Part shown: positions 21,437-32,934 of the stretch, piece by piece
Layout of the letters: each line of letters opens with the position of its first letter
How positions within the stretch are numbered: the first letter of the stretch is position 1
Assembly (NCBI GenBank): GCA_024291935.2
Contig: CM044323.1
Location: forward strand, 57,078,140-57,142,139
Length of the DNA stretch: 64,000 nucleotides
From: Okapia johnstoni
Taxonomy: Eukaryota > Chordata > Mammalia > Artiodactyla > Giraffidae
Direction: 5' to 3'
Program-made: the position numbers and the translations under genes
The notes under the pieces: generated by a model
What the model was told of the DNA's origin: nothing
Databases searched by the model: none
Seen by the model: only the letters and a program-made list of their open reading frames with translations

Positions 21437-22040
21437 CTATACGCTCACAGCTGGAGTAATTCATCAATAACAAGCCCCGGATTTATAATGTGAGGGCAAA
21501 CTCAGCTGTCTTTTGTAGTATAGGACGAAAATCAAAATGTAAAGACTGAAGTGGCAATTACTTTGTTAAGTCGCGTTTTAAGTTACCACCACATGAAAGA
21601 AAGTCTCTTTTAATAAAGAAAGAAGCAACAAGGGACACCAGGACAGTGAGATTAACTTTATCTGGGTGTTTTCAAGGCCTGTGGGTAGCAGATTTGATCT
21701 CCTAATTTTTCATCTCTCTTCTCTGTCCAATCTTAGGCTTAACCAAGGGCCCTTCCATCCCTCCTGAGTCGCTAGTGGAACCTGGCTTTTCATGAAGGGG
21801 CCTAGCACTCCTTAAGTGGTACAGTCTGCCTTGCTGCCTGTCTTTCCAGGTGAAGACAGAAAACACTTCGTGTTACTAAACCCAGTAAAACAAAGGCAAC
21901 TCTTCCTGTGTGAGCTGAAGTTGGGGTTGCAGAATTGGGCAGAGCCTAGTTTTTTGCCAAGCTTTTTCTGTTAGACTTGGTCTGAGGGGCAAGACTGTTG
22001 AGGGAAACAAATTCTGTTAGCGAAACAGAAGTAAGGTAAA
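21435..22040. other. Unassigned sequence
   Basis: No gene or repeat is recognised. 21480-21640 resembles the preceding segment in texture (no repeats, a few CpGs) and may belong to the same conserved block. Confidence 0.4.
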
Positions 22041-22044
22041 AAAA

Positions 22045-22640
22045 ATATTTTTTTGGTAACAGCTTTTATTGAGATGTAATTCACATACCACACCATTCAC
22101 CTACTAAAAGTATACAGTTCAATTATTTTTAGTATATTCATGGAGTTATGTGATTATCACTACAATAAATTCTAGAATATTTTCATCATCTACAAAAGAA
22201 ACCCTGAATTCTTCAGTTATGACCCACCCAGGCCCTCCCCCTGCAACCCAAGGTAACCATTAATCTACTTTCTGTCTGTAAAGATTTTCCAATTCTGGAC
22301 ACTTCAAATAAAAGATATCATAGGGACATCCCTGATGGTCCAGTGGTTACGAGTCCACGCTTCCAATCCAGGGGGCATCAGTTCGATTGCTGGTCAGGGA
22401 ACCAAGATCCCACATAGCATGTGGAAAAAGAAGAAGTGGGAATCGAGATCTCACGTGCCATGTGGAAAAAGAAAAAGTATCTTAAACTATAGGCTTTTGT
22501 GTTTGATTTCTTTCACTTAGCATAATGTTTTCAAGGTTCATCCATGCAATAGCATGAGTCAGTACTTCATTTTTTTATGGCCAAATTTTTTTGTCAGTAT
22601 GCCACATTTTAAAAGTATTCATCAGTTGGCAGAACAAAGA
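22045..22640 (-). mobile_element. L1M 3' UTR, minus, split by a CHR SINE
   Basis: AGCTTTTATTGAGATGTAATTCACATACC, then ACCCACCCAGGCCCTCCCCCTGC, lie left of the SINE. GTTTGATTTCTTTCACTTAGCATAATG and CATCCATGCAATAGCATGAGTCAG lie right of it. The two parts join as one L1M 3' UTR when the SINE at 22323-22478 is removed. Confidence 0.85.
22323..22478 (+). mobile_element. CHR-type cetartiodactyl SINE
   Basis: GGGACATCCCTGATGGTCCAGTGG (22323), GTTCGATTGCTGGTCAGGGAACC and AAGATCCCACATAGCATGTGG are the CHR SINE layout (tRNA-derived, older than Bov-tA). The 3' part is doubled: a CATGTGGAAAAAGAA unit appears at about 22417 and 22459. Confidence 0.88.
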
Positions 22641-23435
22641 ATAATTTTGCAATCTTTTATTTGGAGTTTTTGTGTTTTCTGCATTTATGGGAAGAATCTC
22701 ATATCAAATTGACAAGAAAGCTTTGTCAGGGAGATTTTTGTATAATGGACTAAACCAGAAAAAGACAAATTGAAAACCCTAAGCAAGAAATAGATTGTAG
22801 GTTCTTCCAAGATGGGGTTAGAGTAAATAGTGAGGTCCAAATGCATCTGTTATGACATTCAGAAGCTTTTACAAAATGAGCCCTTTTCCTGGGTACTAAT
22901 AAAAAAGTGTCTTGCATCTTTTCAAAACAGCAAGAATCCTATGTAACAAACACATACTGAGGAACTCTGTTAGAATTGCTGATCTCAAGGACTTCAGAGT
23001 CTAATGAAAAAACAATAGTCACAGATGATGGGTGGAAACAGATGACAAACAGTGGTAGAAAAAACACATGAGGGTGAAAAATGGTCTTTTCTGATGGGCA
23101 GATTGAGGGCCAGGTAAACCAGAAGGGTAAACTAGCCAGGTGAAACAGATGCCTGGCTAGTCACACTTTCCTCAGTCCTACCAAGACTGAGTTTCAAACC
23201 AGCATTTCAATAACGCCTCTTTCCTCAGAGGAGGCAGCTGAGGTTTCAGTATTGGCTCTTCCTTTGTGCCCCTGTGGACTGAAGACCTTTCTGAATCAGC
23301 TAGGCTGCGGGGCTGTTTCCTGGCTGCCAAGTAAAATGAGGAGTTGGAGCGGGTATTCTGCAACAACTCCCAAGAAACAGAGAGCTGAACAGGGAGACTT
23401 CTGTGTCTGCCTTGAATCCTGACTTCATTTAGGAT
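22641..23435. other. Unassigned sequence
   Basis: No gene, RNA or repeat is recognised. Confidence 0.5.
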
Positions 23436-23439
23436 GGAG

Positions 23440-23605
23440 TTAGCTCCATCTTGGGCAGGTCATCTTCTCTCTTCCAAAGGATAGTTCTCTTATCTGTAAA
23501 GTGGGAAGAATACAGCTTACCCAGAAATACAGTGGAAGGATGGGATGGAGGTAATGTTTACCAGGTACCTTTCATTAGCAGGCAATAAATAAATGTCTTA
23601 AGGCT
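23440..23605 (+). mobile_element. MIR
   Basis: CTTGGGCAGGTCATCTTCTCTCTTCC, then TTATCTGTAAAGTGGGAAGAATACAG and a diverged end AGCAGGCAATAAATAAATG. The MIR core and 3' half are readable. Confidence 0.75.
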
Positions 23606-23884
23606 CTGTTAATGCTAGAAATCTCCAGTGTAATGGTGAGTCAATTACTCAGGCAGTAGACTAGTTATCCAGTACTTACTTTATGTCCCTAAACAGAGAA
23701 TAAAGAATATGATGGGGACACTGCCCTAGGCTATATGAAACAAATAATAGCCAGGATGGATACTGTTCCTTTAGCTGGAAGATGCTGCTGTCATCTCCCA
23801 CTCCCAGTAGCCAGTGGCTTGTCCCTCTCTCAGGGTTCTCAGCACTTTCCCCTTTGGGTTTGAAGTATTAGGGCAAGAGTTTTA

Positions 23885-23955
23885 TCTGCTCCACCAGACT
23901 GTGATATCTTTGAGGGTGGGGACCATGTTCTTTCATATTTAAAATCTGAGCTTAT
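23885..23955 (+). mobile_element. L2 3' fragment
   Basis: CAGACTGTGATATCTTTGAGGGTGGGGACCATGTTC matches the penultimate part of L2 3' UTRs. It is short and diverged. Confidence 0.55.
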
Positions 23956-24335
23956 CAGGGGGTTCCCTCTGAAACCACCCTGATTCTCTAGTTATCTTGC
24001 CTTTTTCTTCCTCTCTGTGGCTGTTTGTCATTTTACAGTTAGAATTTCATTTTTTTTAAAAGCCTCTTGAGCCATATTTCCTTGCAAAGCACAGCTCTAC
24101 AGGCATGGCTATCTTTCCTCAGAACATTCAGATGTTTTATTTCCTAAAGTCTGGGGCACTGCTTCAGTTCACATGATTGACATGATGGGGCATCTCCTCA
24201 CACTGGTGGGTTTTTCCTCCCATGCTGATTGGCAGACTCAAAATAGTAATTACATTCATTGTTCTCCCTACTTTAAGAATCAAATAGTCATCAGAAAGGT
24301 AAGTCAAATGTTATTGCTTTAGAAGAATAAGCCTT
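23956..24335. other. Unassigned sequence
   Basis: Nothing identifiable. Confidence 0.5.
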
Positions 24336-24339
24336 CCCA

Positions 24340-25065
24340 TTGAACTCTAGGTAGCCAAGCCCCTGTTGCTTCCTCATCTTGCCCAGGTGTAACAGGAGGG
24401 AAAGGGGCAGGCCACAACTTTTGAAAGGATGACATAGCCCAAGGACACAACATAAACCGATTAGAATCAAATGGGACCAAGATGACAGATAAGACTAGAC
24501 CTTGATCCTCAATCAACAAGTGCAGTGACACACCCAGAGGTGCCATGACAGTTCCTAGGCACTGTTAAAAGACCAAGGAGTGGGTGGTGGCCCAAATCCT
24601 GGAAATCTCCACCCCTTCCCCAAAATAGCTGGAATCCTCCCACTCATTAGCATATGAAATTACCCAGCCTATGAAAACAAACCACACCAAATTTTGCCAC
24701 TGCATTTGCCCTCTGTGATGTCTCACACTCTGCCTGTGGAGTGTGCTTCTCTCTGTATCTGAATAAATCCACTTGTTACCTATCACTTTGTCTCTCACTG
24801 AATTCTTTTTGCGATGAAACATCAAGAACCTGAGCTTCATTAAGTCCTGAAACCAGGTACTGTGGGTTTTGGCTAGGTTCAAGTCCCAGCCACATGGGTT
24901 CACGTCCCAGCCATGTGGGTTCATGTCCCAAGCAGGGTTTTGGCTGGGTTTGAGTCCCAGCCATTGGGTTTAAGTCCCAAACTGGGTTTTGGCTGAGTTT
25001 GAATCCCAATCTGAGGTAAACAGTTTCACAGGGACCAGGAAACCTTGTGTGACAGGTGGTCCCTG
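24340..25065 (+). mobile_element. Bovid ERV LTR with an internal tandem repeat
   Basis: The order is that of a bovid LTR: a U3 part with GCACTGTTAAAAGACCAAGGAGTGGGTGG (24561), CTCCCACTCATTAGCATATG, a TATA-like CTATGAAAACAAACC (24671), a polyadenylation signal in CTGAATAAATCC (24760), then a repeat-rich end at 24860-25015. No gag, pol or env sequence flanks it, so it is likely a solo LTR. The outer edges are approximate. Confidence 0.7.
24860..25015. repeat. Degenerate tandem repeat, GGGTTTTGGCT/GTCCCAGCC units
   Basis: About six units of 18-32 bp alternate between GGGTTTTGGCTRGGTTYRAGTCCC and GGGTTYAYGTCCCAGCC forms, building a roughly 75-bp higher-order pattern. It sits at the 3' side of the LTR and makes minus-strand ORFs look repetitive (LGREPMWLGLEPSQNP). 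Confidence 0.85.
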
Positions 25066-25373
25066 ACCCATCTAGCTGAACATCACCATCTCCAGGTCAG
25101 GCTCAGCTCTCTTTGGAAAATAAGAGAATGTTGGAGCACTGAAATCCTACCTTTAACCTGGACTAGGTAGATGAGTTTATGGATACATGAGTGTGTCCAA
25201 AAAAGATATTGGATTAAAAGGATCCTGAGTGGCTCACAGAATCAAGGAGAAAATGAATTCAGATCTCAGGAAGGGCAAGAGCCAAGGCAAGGACTTGAGG
25301 AGACCTCAACAGCAGCTCTGGGAATCACCTTTCTAGGGGCTGCCTTTACGCTAACTCCACTCCCATACTCCAG

Positions 25374-25884
25374 CTGAGACAGGCCTGGGACCTGGGGCTC
25401 TTTGCTGCAGTGCTGCAAAGCTTGCACCTGGACACACCTCTCCTTGAGCTGCAAAATACAAGGAAACTACATGAGACTTAAAAAAAAACTGTGTCCATGT
25501 GCAGTTTGGCAAATTCTGGACCAAAAGATACAAAAAGACAAAAAACCCCAAGTGGCCTTTATGAAGAGTCAGGAGCAAAAAATGGGTATTAGGAGCAAAA
25601 GGAAGGACTGCACATGCCCCCTGCACCCAACACTACCAAAGGGGTGGGCAAACCACCTAAGTGACCCCTTCATCCAGGCCTCTGGATACACTCCTATCCT
25701 CACCTCATATAAGGGACAAGGTTGCCCTCCCACCCTTGGGGAGCAAGCAAGGTAACTTGTTACTTTTTTTCACTTCCTCCTGCGGCTGGTGCAGGAGCCC
25801 CAATAAAGCCTTGCCTGAATTTCTTGTCTGACCTCTAGTCAATTCCTATTAACTAAGGAAGGCCAAGAACCTTGGTCAGTATCA
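25374..25884 (+). mobile_element. Second, unrelated ERV LTR
   Basis: It starts TGAGACAGGCCTGGGACC and ends near CAGTATCA. It contains CTCATATAAGGGACAAGG (TATA-like, about 25706), GAGCCCCAATAAAGCC (polyadenylation signal, 25801), then GTCTGACCTCTAGTCAATTCC. This is the R/U5 layout of a gammaretrovirus-like LTR. It shares no unit with the LTR at 24.3 kb. No internal viral genes are present. Confidence 0.65.
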
Positions 25885-26510
25885 TAGCCACTGGGTACAT
25901 AAAATTATTCAAGTTTCAAATTCCAGAAGAAAGATCAGCTGGCCCTGCTTGGGTCAGGGATCTCTCCTTTAACCAGTTCCTCTCACACAGCAGATATAGT
26001 CACTGATTGCCCACCGCTTTGTTTGGGAACATTCCTAGAGAAGGGAGATTTGTTGTGAACTGGGAATCCATCACCCTAGCTGGCATCTGCCAAAGAGGGT
26101 ACTTGCCTCCTTGCTCCAAACTGGTGAGTAGCAAGCCAGGCAAGGAAAAAACTCTACTCCAGACTCTCTCTGAGGCAATCACTCTTTCATCTGGTAGAAA
26201 GTTCCAAGATCAAAGGGAAAAAAAAATCACCAACCTGTAATTTTCTGGTATTTATGATGCTATCTTCTTTTACATGCTTACCTAGCATTTTAAGTTCTGT
26301 TATTTAACAGGCTAGAAATTCATGAGGCCAAGTATTTATTGCAATACGCAAATTTTATGTACCTAAACTGTGCAGCTGGGAATAGGCATTTTCTTAAAAC
26401 ATAGTGCAGCCCTCAAGGGAAAGACTCTAAATCAGAAACCCCTGGGGATTTTTAACCAACAAAAGACTTCAAGGAAGGACTCGCCCCTGGAGGCACTGTA
26501 GGATGGGGGC
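25885..26510. other. Unassigned sequence
   Basis: The ORF at 26007-26240 is not supported by any family. No repeat is named. Confidence 0.45.
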
Positions 26511-26514
26511 AGGG

Positions 26515-27060
26515 AAGGCTGTCTTTCATTTTTGTCTTCACTGTTTAGTGAACACTTATTCTGTGTTGGCACTGTGCTAGGCACCAGGGATGCCAAAATG
26601 ATACAGGCAGATATGGACTCGAGCCCTAGAGAGCTTATGGTGCACTATTAAACTAGCAGTAACACTCATCAGGCTCCAATGGGGATGTCCTGGGTATGTA
26701 GAATCATATACGGAGGTGACCAAACCCAACCAGGGAGGTTTTCAAGAAGGGGTGAGACTTGAGAAGAGAGGCTTGAGGCCATGTGGAGTGTGGGTGAAGA
26801 GTGATCCAGGCAGAAAGAACTGCATGCACAGAAGCTCTGAGTCAAGAGTGAACCTGATGCATCCAAGGAGCTCTGTGAGGCTAGGTTTGCTTAAGTGTAG
26901 ATAGCACGAGGCAGTGTGGCCAGTTGAGGCAGGAACGAGTGCAGGAACAGCTTGAATTAGAATTTTATCCTGGAGGCATGGGAGTGGGGGAAGGTTGAGG
27001 GGTGTCACTGAAGATTTTAAGCAGGGGGTTACCTTCTAAATGTTGTGAGGAGAAGGTTTG
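26515..27060 (-). mobile_element. L2 3' region, minus
   Basis: TTAGTGAACACTTATTCTGTGTTGGCACTGTGCTAGG (26546) is followed by GGGAGGTTTTCAAGAAGGGGTGAGACTTGAG, AGTGATCCAGGCAGAAAGAACTGCATGC and GAGGCAGTGTGGCCAG. This is the colinear reverse of L2 3' sequence over about 0.5 kb. Confidence 0.8.
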
Positions 27061-27690
27061 ATGCTGGACCACCCTGGAGACCAGGCTCATAGGAACCTGG
27101 TAAAGAAAACTCATCAGGGCCCTTTAGGGCCCTTTCCAGAAAGCTCTTCTAAGAGCTATAACTTGCCCCCCTGAAATGTAGAAGAGGTTTTCTGAGAGCC
27201 AGGGCTGATTGCTGGAGACCCTGGAGCAGGATAGGGTGGCCAAGGCCAAGGCAGGGCTGATGGAAGTGTCCAAGGAGCTCCTCACAGCCACTGTGAGACT
27301 GTCTGCTGACACAAGACAGACTAACAGAACCTCAAGCCAGCCACTCTGTTATTAAGTGTCTTCATAAACCGTACTACTGGCCTAGCGCTCCTGGTCTCTT
27401 CCTTTCAGTAAGAGAGGCTCCCAACATTGAGAGACACACCAGGCCCAGGTTCAGAACCTTGTGATGTTTGGAGCCCAGAATGGGCACAGCCTCTCCCAGC
27501 ATCCTTCCATCACTGTGCAGGGAGGGTTAGAAGCTCATCTTTCCATCTTCTTCCCTGAAAAAAGATTTTTCCTTTTTTTTGGCCTGGTTATACCAAAGTG
27601 TAACCAGGTTCTCTTCTCCAGTTCTCTTCCACCCATTTCTCTGAAGAGTTCTTTGTTTGAAATGGCCAGATTGACTTACTGTCTTGTCAC
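27061..27690. other. Unassigned sequence
   Basis: No gene or element is identified. Confidence 0.5.
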
Positions 27691-27737
27691 TCCTTTAATA
27701 TTTATTGAGGATATACGGGTAAAGCGCCACATAGACA

Positions 27738-27972
27738 GTTCAGGATGGACATGTACACACTGCTATATTTAAAATGGATAATTAACAAAGACCTACCATA
27801 TAGCACATGGAACTCTGCTCGGTGTTATGCGGCAGGCTGGACAGGAGGGGAGTTTGGGGGAGAATTGATACATGTATATGTATGGCTGAGTCCCTTCCCT
27901 GTTCACTTGAAACTATCACAACATTGTTAATTGGCTATACTTCAATACAAAATAAAAAATTTAAAAGAAAAA
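27738..27972 (+). mobile_element. Artiodactyl L1 3' end
   Basis: CAGGATGGACATGTACACACTGC, then AGACCTACCATATAGCACATGG, GGGGGAGAATTGATACATGTATATG and TTGGCTATACTTCAATACAAAATAAAAAA, form a complete 3' terminus with A tail of an L1 subfamily distinct from the one at 1-1652. Confidence 0.9.
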
Positions 27973-28049
27973 GACATTTGAGAGAGTGTCAAATGACTCA
28001 GATACAAATCTTGACTTCAAGGAACTTGCAGTCATGTGTGAGAAATATA

Positions 28050-28160
28050 CACTGGTTCAACATCTATTTACTGAGGACCTACCATGTATCATGCTCTGTG
28101 CCAAGTTCCCAAGACACATCAATAAATGACCACCCTTAAGGAGCTCTCATGAAAACACAG
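28050..28160 (-). mobile_element. L2 3' end, minus
   Basis: TTCAACATCTATTTACTGAGGACC, then ACCATGTATCATGCTCTGTGCC and CAATAAATGACCACCCTTAAGGAGC, is a short reversed L2 terminus. Confidence 0.7.
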
Positions 28161-28680
28161 AAGTGTGTACCAACGGTTCAATGTGTTGTTATTTTAAAAG
28201 TCAGCACCTTGGTTCCTTGGAAAGTAAGAGAGAGATTGTGTTGCCAGGTGAACACACTGATCAGCGTGCAGGTTAGAAGCTGAACCTCTAGCACTTTGGT
28301 GATCAAGTGCCAGGGCTTTCAAGGAAGCACCTGACAAAGGGACAAAAATCTGGGTGCTGGTCTTCTCGGCACCAGAAACTGAAGGGGTGGTGACCCAAGA
28401 GGGCAGAGATGCTTAGTTCAGGACGAGAGGTGAGGGGAAGGTGGCAATGTCAGAAAAGACTTGACAGTGGAGACAACACCTGGAGGTGAGTTAGCTGGGC
28501 CATCTGGCTGGAGCTCTCCCAGACAGAGGGGACAGAATGTCCACCAATAGAGGACAGGCTAAAAGAAAATGTGAAGTGTTGTCCTAAGATGAAATCCCAC
28601 AGAATAATGAAAAGCCAGTCTCTTAATTTATAATAAGTACAAGGGCAGATCTCAAAAAACAATGCTATGTGAAAAGCAGG
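28161..28680. other. Unassigned sequence
   Basis: No gene or repeat is recognised. Confidence 0.5.
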
Positions 28681-28689
28681 TTGTAGAAT

Positions 28690-28858
28690 TAAATATGTTT
28701 ACATGTAACCATACATAAATATATCTACGTATGTTTATATGTAAGCATATAAACTGTACATTTACAATCTATATAAAGTACATATATAGATATACATATC
28801 TATACCAGATATTTAATACTTATGTTTATATCTATATAGATATGTAAATGTAGATATA
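28690..28858. repeat. AT-rich low-complexity (TATA/TATG) stretch
   Basis: Imperfect ATAT, ACAT and TAGATATA units occur with local palindromes. No element is named. Confidence 0.75.
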
Positions 28859-28859
28859 A

Positions 28860-29026
28860 AGTGAAAGTGTCAGTCACTCCGTCATGTCCTCTGCCCATGA
28901 GATTTCCCAGGTAAGAATACTGGAGTGGGTAGCCATTTCCTTCTTCAGGGGATTTTCCTGACCCAGGGATCGAACCCAAGTCTCCTGCATTGCAGGCAGA
29001 TTCTTTACCACTGTGCCAAGGGAAAC
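28860..29026 (-). mobile_element. Bov-tA SINE, minus, with internal loss
   Basis: GTGAAAGTGTCAGTCACTCCGTC runs directly to CATGAGATTTCCCAGGTAAG, so part of the body is deleted. The head ends at ACCACTGTGCCAAGGGAAAC. Confidence 0.88.
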
Positions 29027-31805
29027 ACATCAAACTCATCAGAGTGGTGCGTTTGGGATTGAGGGTGAAGGTGAAGAGGCCTTAAGCTTTATCTGTAGTG
29101 TTCCAGTTTCTCCAAGGAGACTATATGTATTATTTAGGGAATTAGAAATCTATAAAACAAAGCAAAAATTGAACAGTGCTCTAGACAGACAGAGATGGAG
29201 TTCATGGGATACATGGGGTGAGACAGAACACTCACAGCTGGGAGGAGTGGAGGAAACTTTGTGAAGGAGGCAGCCCCTGGCTGAAGGAGATGCAGATCTG
29301 GCCTTGTAGAGGCGGCGTGGGTGGAGGGAAAGGCAAGCAGATAGGAAAATGCAAGATGGATTTGGGGTCAAGCTATAATTTGCCTGGAGTGAGTGTGAGA
29401 AGGGGAAGATTGAGGAGTCAGGGCCTAGGACCTAGTCACCAGTTGTGGGCTTCAGGGACTTTGGAGCAATGAGGTCTCAATAGCCCTCAATACTTCAACA
29501 GCTGGTAGCCACAGGCAATGTAAGAGGCAGGAGGCAGATCAGGAGGCAACTACAGTGACCCAGGGGGCCCTGCAGGCAAGTATAAGGCCCTGTGGGTGCA
29601 GTATACTGGGGTGCAGATGTAACCTTACAATTCAAACCTAAACCCCCTACCTGGCTTTTTAGAAAGGTGCTCATCTCCAGCCCTAAACATTGTGGAGCAA
29701 AAAACCAAACCAAACCGAACTGAAAAAAAAACAAACAAAACCAGAAACAAAACACTGTGGGGCAAGGCAAGCTCTGAAAAATGACATGTTCTTTAAACTG
29801 GTGCTCTCAAGGAAAGCTTTAGTTTCCTTGAGAAATTCTTTATTAATTTAAACACCATGGCTTTCTGTTAACACTAAGAAGAGATTATAATATTCCAGTG
29901 GGACTTCCTTTGCTTAACATGAAAATAAACCTGACAGAAGGATTACAAAACTAAACATGAAATATTACAAGAAACACTAATTACCTCTCATTCTTTCTTC
30001 TCACTCACTAAAACAACTATTTAGACAAACAAAGAGGTGGAGAGAAAAGGGGAGCGGAACTGAAGGGTGGCCGGCCTGCTAATCCCAACTGCTTTGATAA
30101 ATCTGCAGGAGGGTCATTTGATATCTGAGACGTGAGAGGTGTCTTTCAAGGAGAATTTTGCATGGGGTGACCGCAGGTAACTCTGATTTACTTTTTGAAT
30201 GAAAGAGCTTTGGGCTGAATGTATAATTTGTCCTCTGTGAAGCCACCCTGGAACCCTTCTCTCCTTCTCTGGCTGCAGTAATTACCCCTTCTCAGGCCCA
30301 GAGCCCTGTGGTCTGTGAAAACACCTGGGCAGAGATGGCTGTCTGCACACCGTAAGCTCATTCATATCCCAGTCCACAGGGAAAATGCATTTGATACTCA
30401 CCCTGACTAGCCTAGTGCTTATAAGAATTTACTGAATGAGAAATTGATATGGGGAAGAAGGGAAAGGGACCAAGTAAGGAGGAAGAGAGAAAGGGTGGAT
30501 AGTCAGGGAGACTTTCGATGGTTGAAACACTGTATTTTGGGATCTGTATAAAGCTGTCCAACTCCCTGAAAACCACCCCTATTTGGTCTGTTTCTGCAAA
30601 AAGCTTTCATCCCCATTATTTGCATTCTGGACCCTGGATTTTAAGGCAATAGTTAATTGACATCTCCTCACCCTGCTTTCCATCATATCCTTCTCTTCAG
30701 CAGCCTTTGGAAGGGTCCTCCCCATGTAAGAATTCTTACTAAAAACTCAGGAAGGCCTGTGAGGGCAGAGTGAAATAAACAAGACACGGTTTCTGAACAA
30801 TCAGCCTGACATGTGCCCATTCACCTGGGTTGGGTATGTAAATAATGATGGATTACTGGATTCTCCAGTGTTATCCCCCCACCCCCACCCCATCACACTT
30901 TTGAGTGTGTGTTTGTGGTGATATGTTTGGAGCTCCCAGTTCCATCATTGTCCCAGTTGGTCTTGCCTCAGCAGTCACCTTGCTCCTGCCTCCTGTGTTG
31001 TCTGTCTCATCTGATCAGTGCTGAGTGACTTCTTGGTCTAAGGGCTGATGTAGTAATTTCTGGGAATTCCCAGTCCCTCTGTGCATGTTCTTATCCTACT
31101 GAATGTTACAGCCTAAATCCTCTGAATCTGGGAGCATGACTGTCAGTTTAGCCTCTACCTGTGTGTATCTGAAATGCCTTCTTAGAGCTGTGTATTAAGA
31201 CCATGTGGGCTTTTTGGTGGAAAGAGAATAGTTTCCAGTTTGAATGTCACCTGAAACAGTTTCCCTCATTTTCATAAATTTCTTTCGTTTTAGTTTTTGG
31301 CTGCATCAACATTTTCTTATCTCAGATACAGTGACTTTCTGTTTTGTTTGAGCATTTTACATTGACCTACTTAGCTGTTACAAATATTTCTCAGATATGT
31401 ATTGCTTTCATTAGGCAAACAACCTGAAAACCTAAAACAAAACGCATGTGTTTAAACTTTTCACCTCCAAACAACAAACTAATAGCAAATAACAACAACA
31501 AACAAACACTATTAGTTTCTGGAAGAATTATATCTAAGCACACCAAGAGTAATTATTGATTCACAAAATGCTCATTTTCAGGAACACAATTCTGAAAGAA
31601 AAAAAAGGTTGAAAGAAATAGGGAAATAAGCAAGAAAATAAGAGATTTAGATTACCAAAATTGGATTAGTAACATTCCACTTAGAAACTGAGGACCTGTT
31701 TGTTAATGACTTCATAGTATATTCTTATCCTGTTTGTTTTAAACTGAAGATGGGTCTCCATGGGATCCTCAAGTACACTGTAAGCATATTTGGATGAGTG
31801 TAGTA
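29027..31805. other. Long non-repetitive stretch
   Basis: I name no mobile element over about 2.8 kb, unusual for this window. 30030-30260 has a conserved-DNA texture (TTTGATAAATCTGCAGGAGGGTC, TGAATGTATAATTTGTCC). Homopurine (29340-29420) and CCCCACCCCC (30877) patches occur. No exon is supported. Confidence 0.4.
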
Positions 31806-31810
31806 AGACT

Positions 31811-31985
31811 TGGGCTTCCCAGGTGAATAAAGAATCCACTTGCAATGCAGGAGACAGGGGTTCGATTCCCAGGTCAGGAAGCTCCCCTGGAGGAGTGCAT
31901 GGCAACCCACTCCAGTGTTCTTGCCTGGAGATGGGCTACAGCCCATAAGGTTGCAAAGAGTTGGACATGATTGAAGTGACTGAGG
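31811..31985 (+). mobile_element. Bov-tA SINE
   Basis: Head TGGGCTTCCCAGGTGAATAAAG with a small deletion, GGTTCGATTCCCAGGTCAGG, body GGCAACCCACTCCAGTGTTC, then a deletion after CTTGCCTGGAGATGGGC. It ends at about 31985. Confidence 0.92.
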
Positions 31986-32171
31986 ACACAGTTTAAGATT
32001 TATGGGCAGGAAATAAGAATTAAAACTCTGCAAGGAGAGAGCAGACCCAAAGTGTTCCCAAGCTCTGAGGCTTGAAGCAAGTAGGTGGACTGTCAGTTAC
32101 TCTACATCGGTGCAGTTCTTCTGTCTCACATGTGTATTGCCCAGCACTAAGAGAATATACAGAAGGAAGTC

Positions 32172-32520
32172 CTATTATGGACTGCGTTGTACACTCCCCA
32201 ACCAATTCACATGTTGAAGCCCCAAAACCCAGTTGGACTGTATTTGGACTGTAAAGAGGTGATTGAGGTTAGGTGCTATGGGTGGGGTCCTAATCCAATA
32301 TGACTGATGTTCATATAAGAGGAGATATTAGGGATGTCCTTGCACAGAGGAAAGGCCAGGTGAGGACACAGCTAGAAAGCAGCCATCTGCAAGCAAAAGA
32401 GATATCCCTAGGAGAAACCAAACCTGCCAACTTCCAGCCTCCAGAACTGTAAGCAAATAGATTTCTGTTATTTAAGCCACCCAGTCTGTGGTATTTGGTC
32501 AGGGCAGCCCTAACACATTG
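32172..32520 (+). mobile_element. MLT1A-type LTR
   Basis: CTATTATGGACTGCGTTGTACACTCCCC, ATTCACATGTTGAAGCCCC, GGACACAGCTAGAAAGCAGCC and TTTCTGTTATTTAAGCCACCCAGTCTGTGG are in order and nearly complete. The opposite orientation of the same family is at 18.97-19.49 kb. Confidence 0.9.
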
Positions 32521-32930
32521 CCGAACAATTTTCTACCATCTTAGAGACAAAAGAAGGGCCACGTTGCTTGGACATTGTATATTGATAACAGTTTCTCCCA
32601 TATTCTAAAGAAGGAAAAATTAGATGTTGCCATCTAATTATTATTATCTAGAGCTCTATTACCCAGAGCTGTCCAAAGATCTAAAAACGGTCTGCCTATG
32701 GAAATAGGGAAATAGTAAGCATTTGCCCCTAAAAGTGGGTATCTGCTTGGGAGAGATTTTGTAGCTGGACTCTAGGCATCAACCAAAGAATCTTAGCAAG
32801 GAAAGTATATTCTCCCTCAGGGGTTGTTGGGAAATGTGGGAGAGTGGCTGGTTGTTACAGTGGCCAGTTAGTTAAAACATGTCCCTATAACCAAGTTTCT
32901 TTTAAATTCTACTCTAATGTGTCAAGATGC
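32521..32930. other. Unassigned sequence
   Basis: No gene or repeat is recognised. Confidence 0.5.
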
Positions 32931-32934
32931 ATAC

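Noticed and set aside
24776..25009. Minus-strand ORF with a repetitive Pro/Leu-rich peptide
   Set aside because: The repetition comes from the tandem DNA repeat at the LTR edge.
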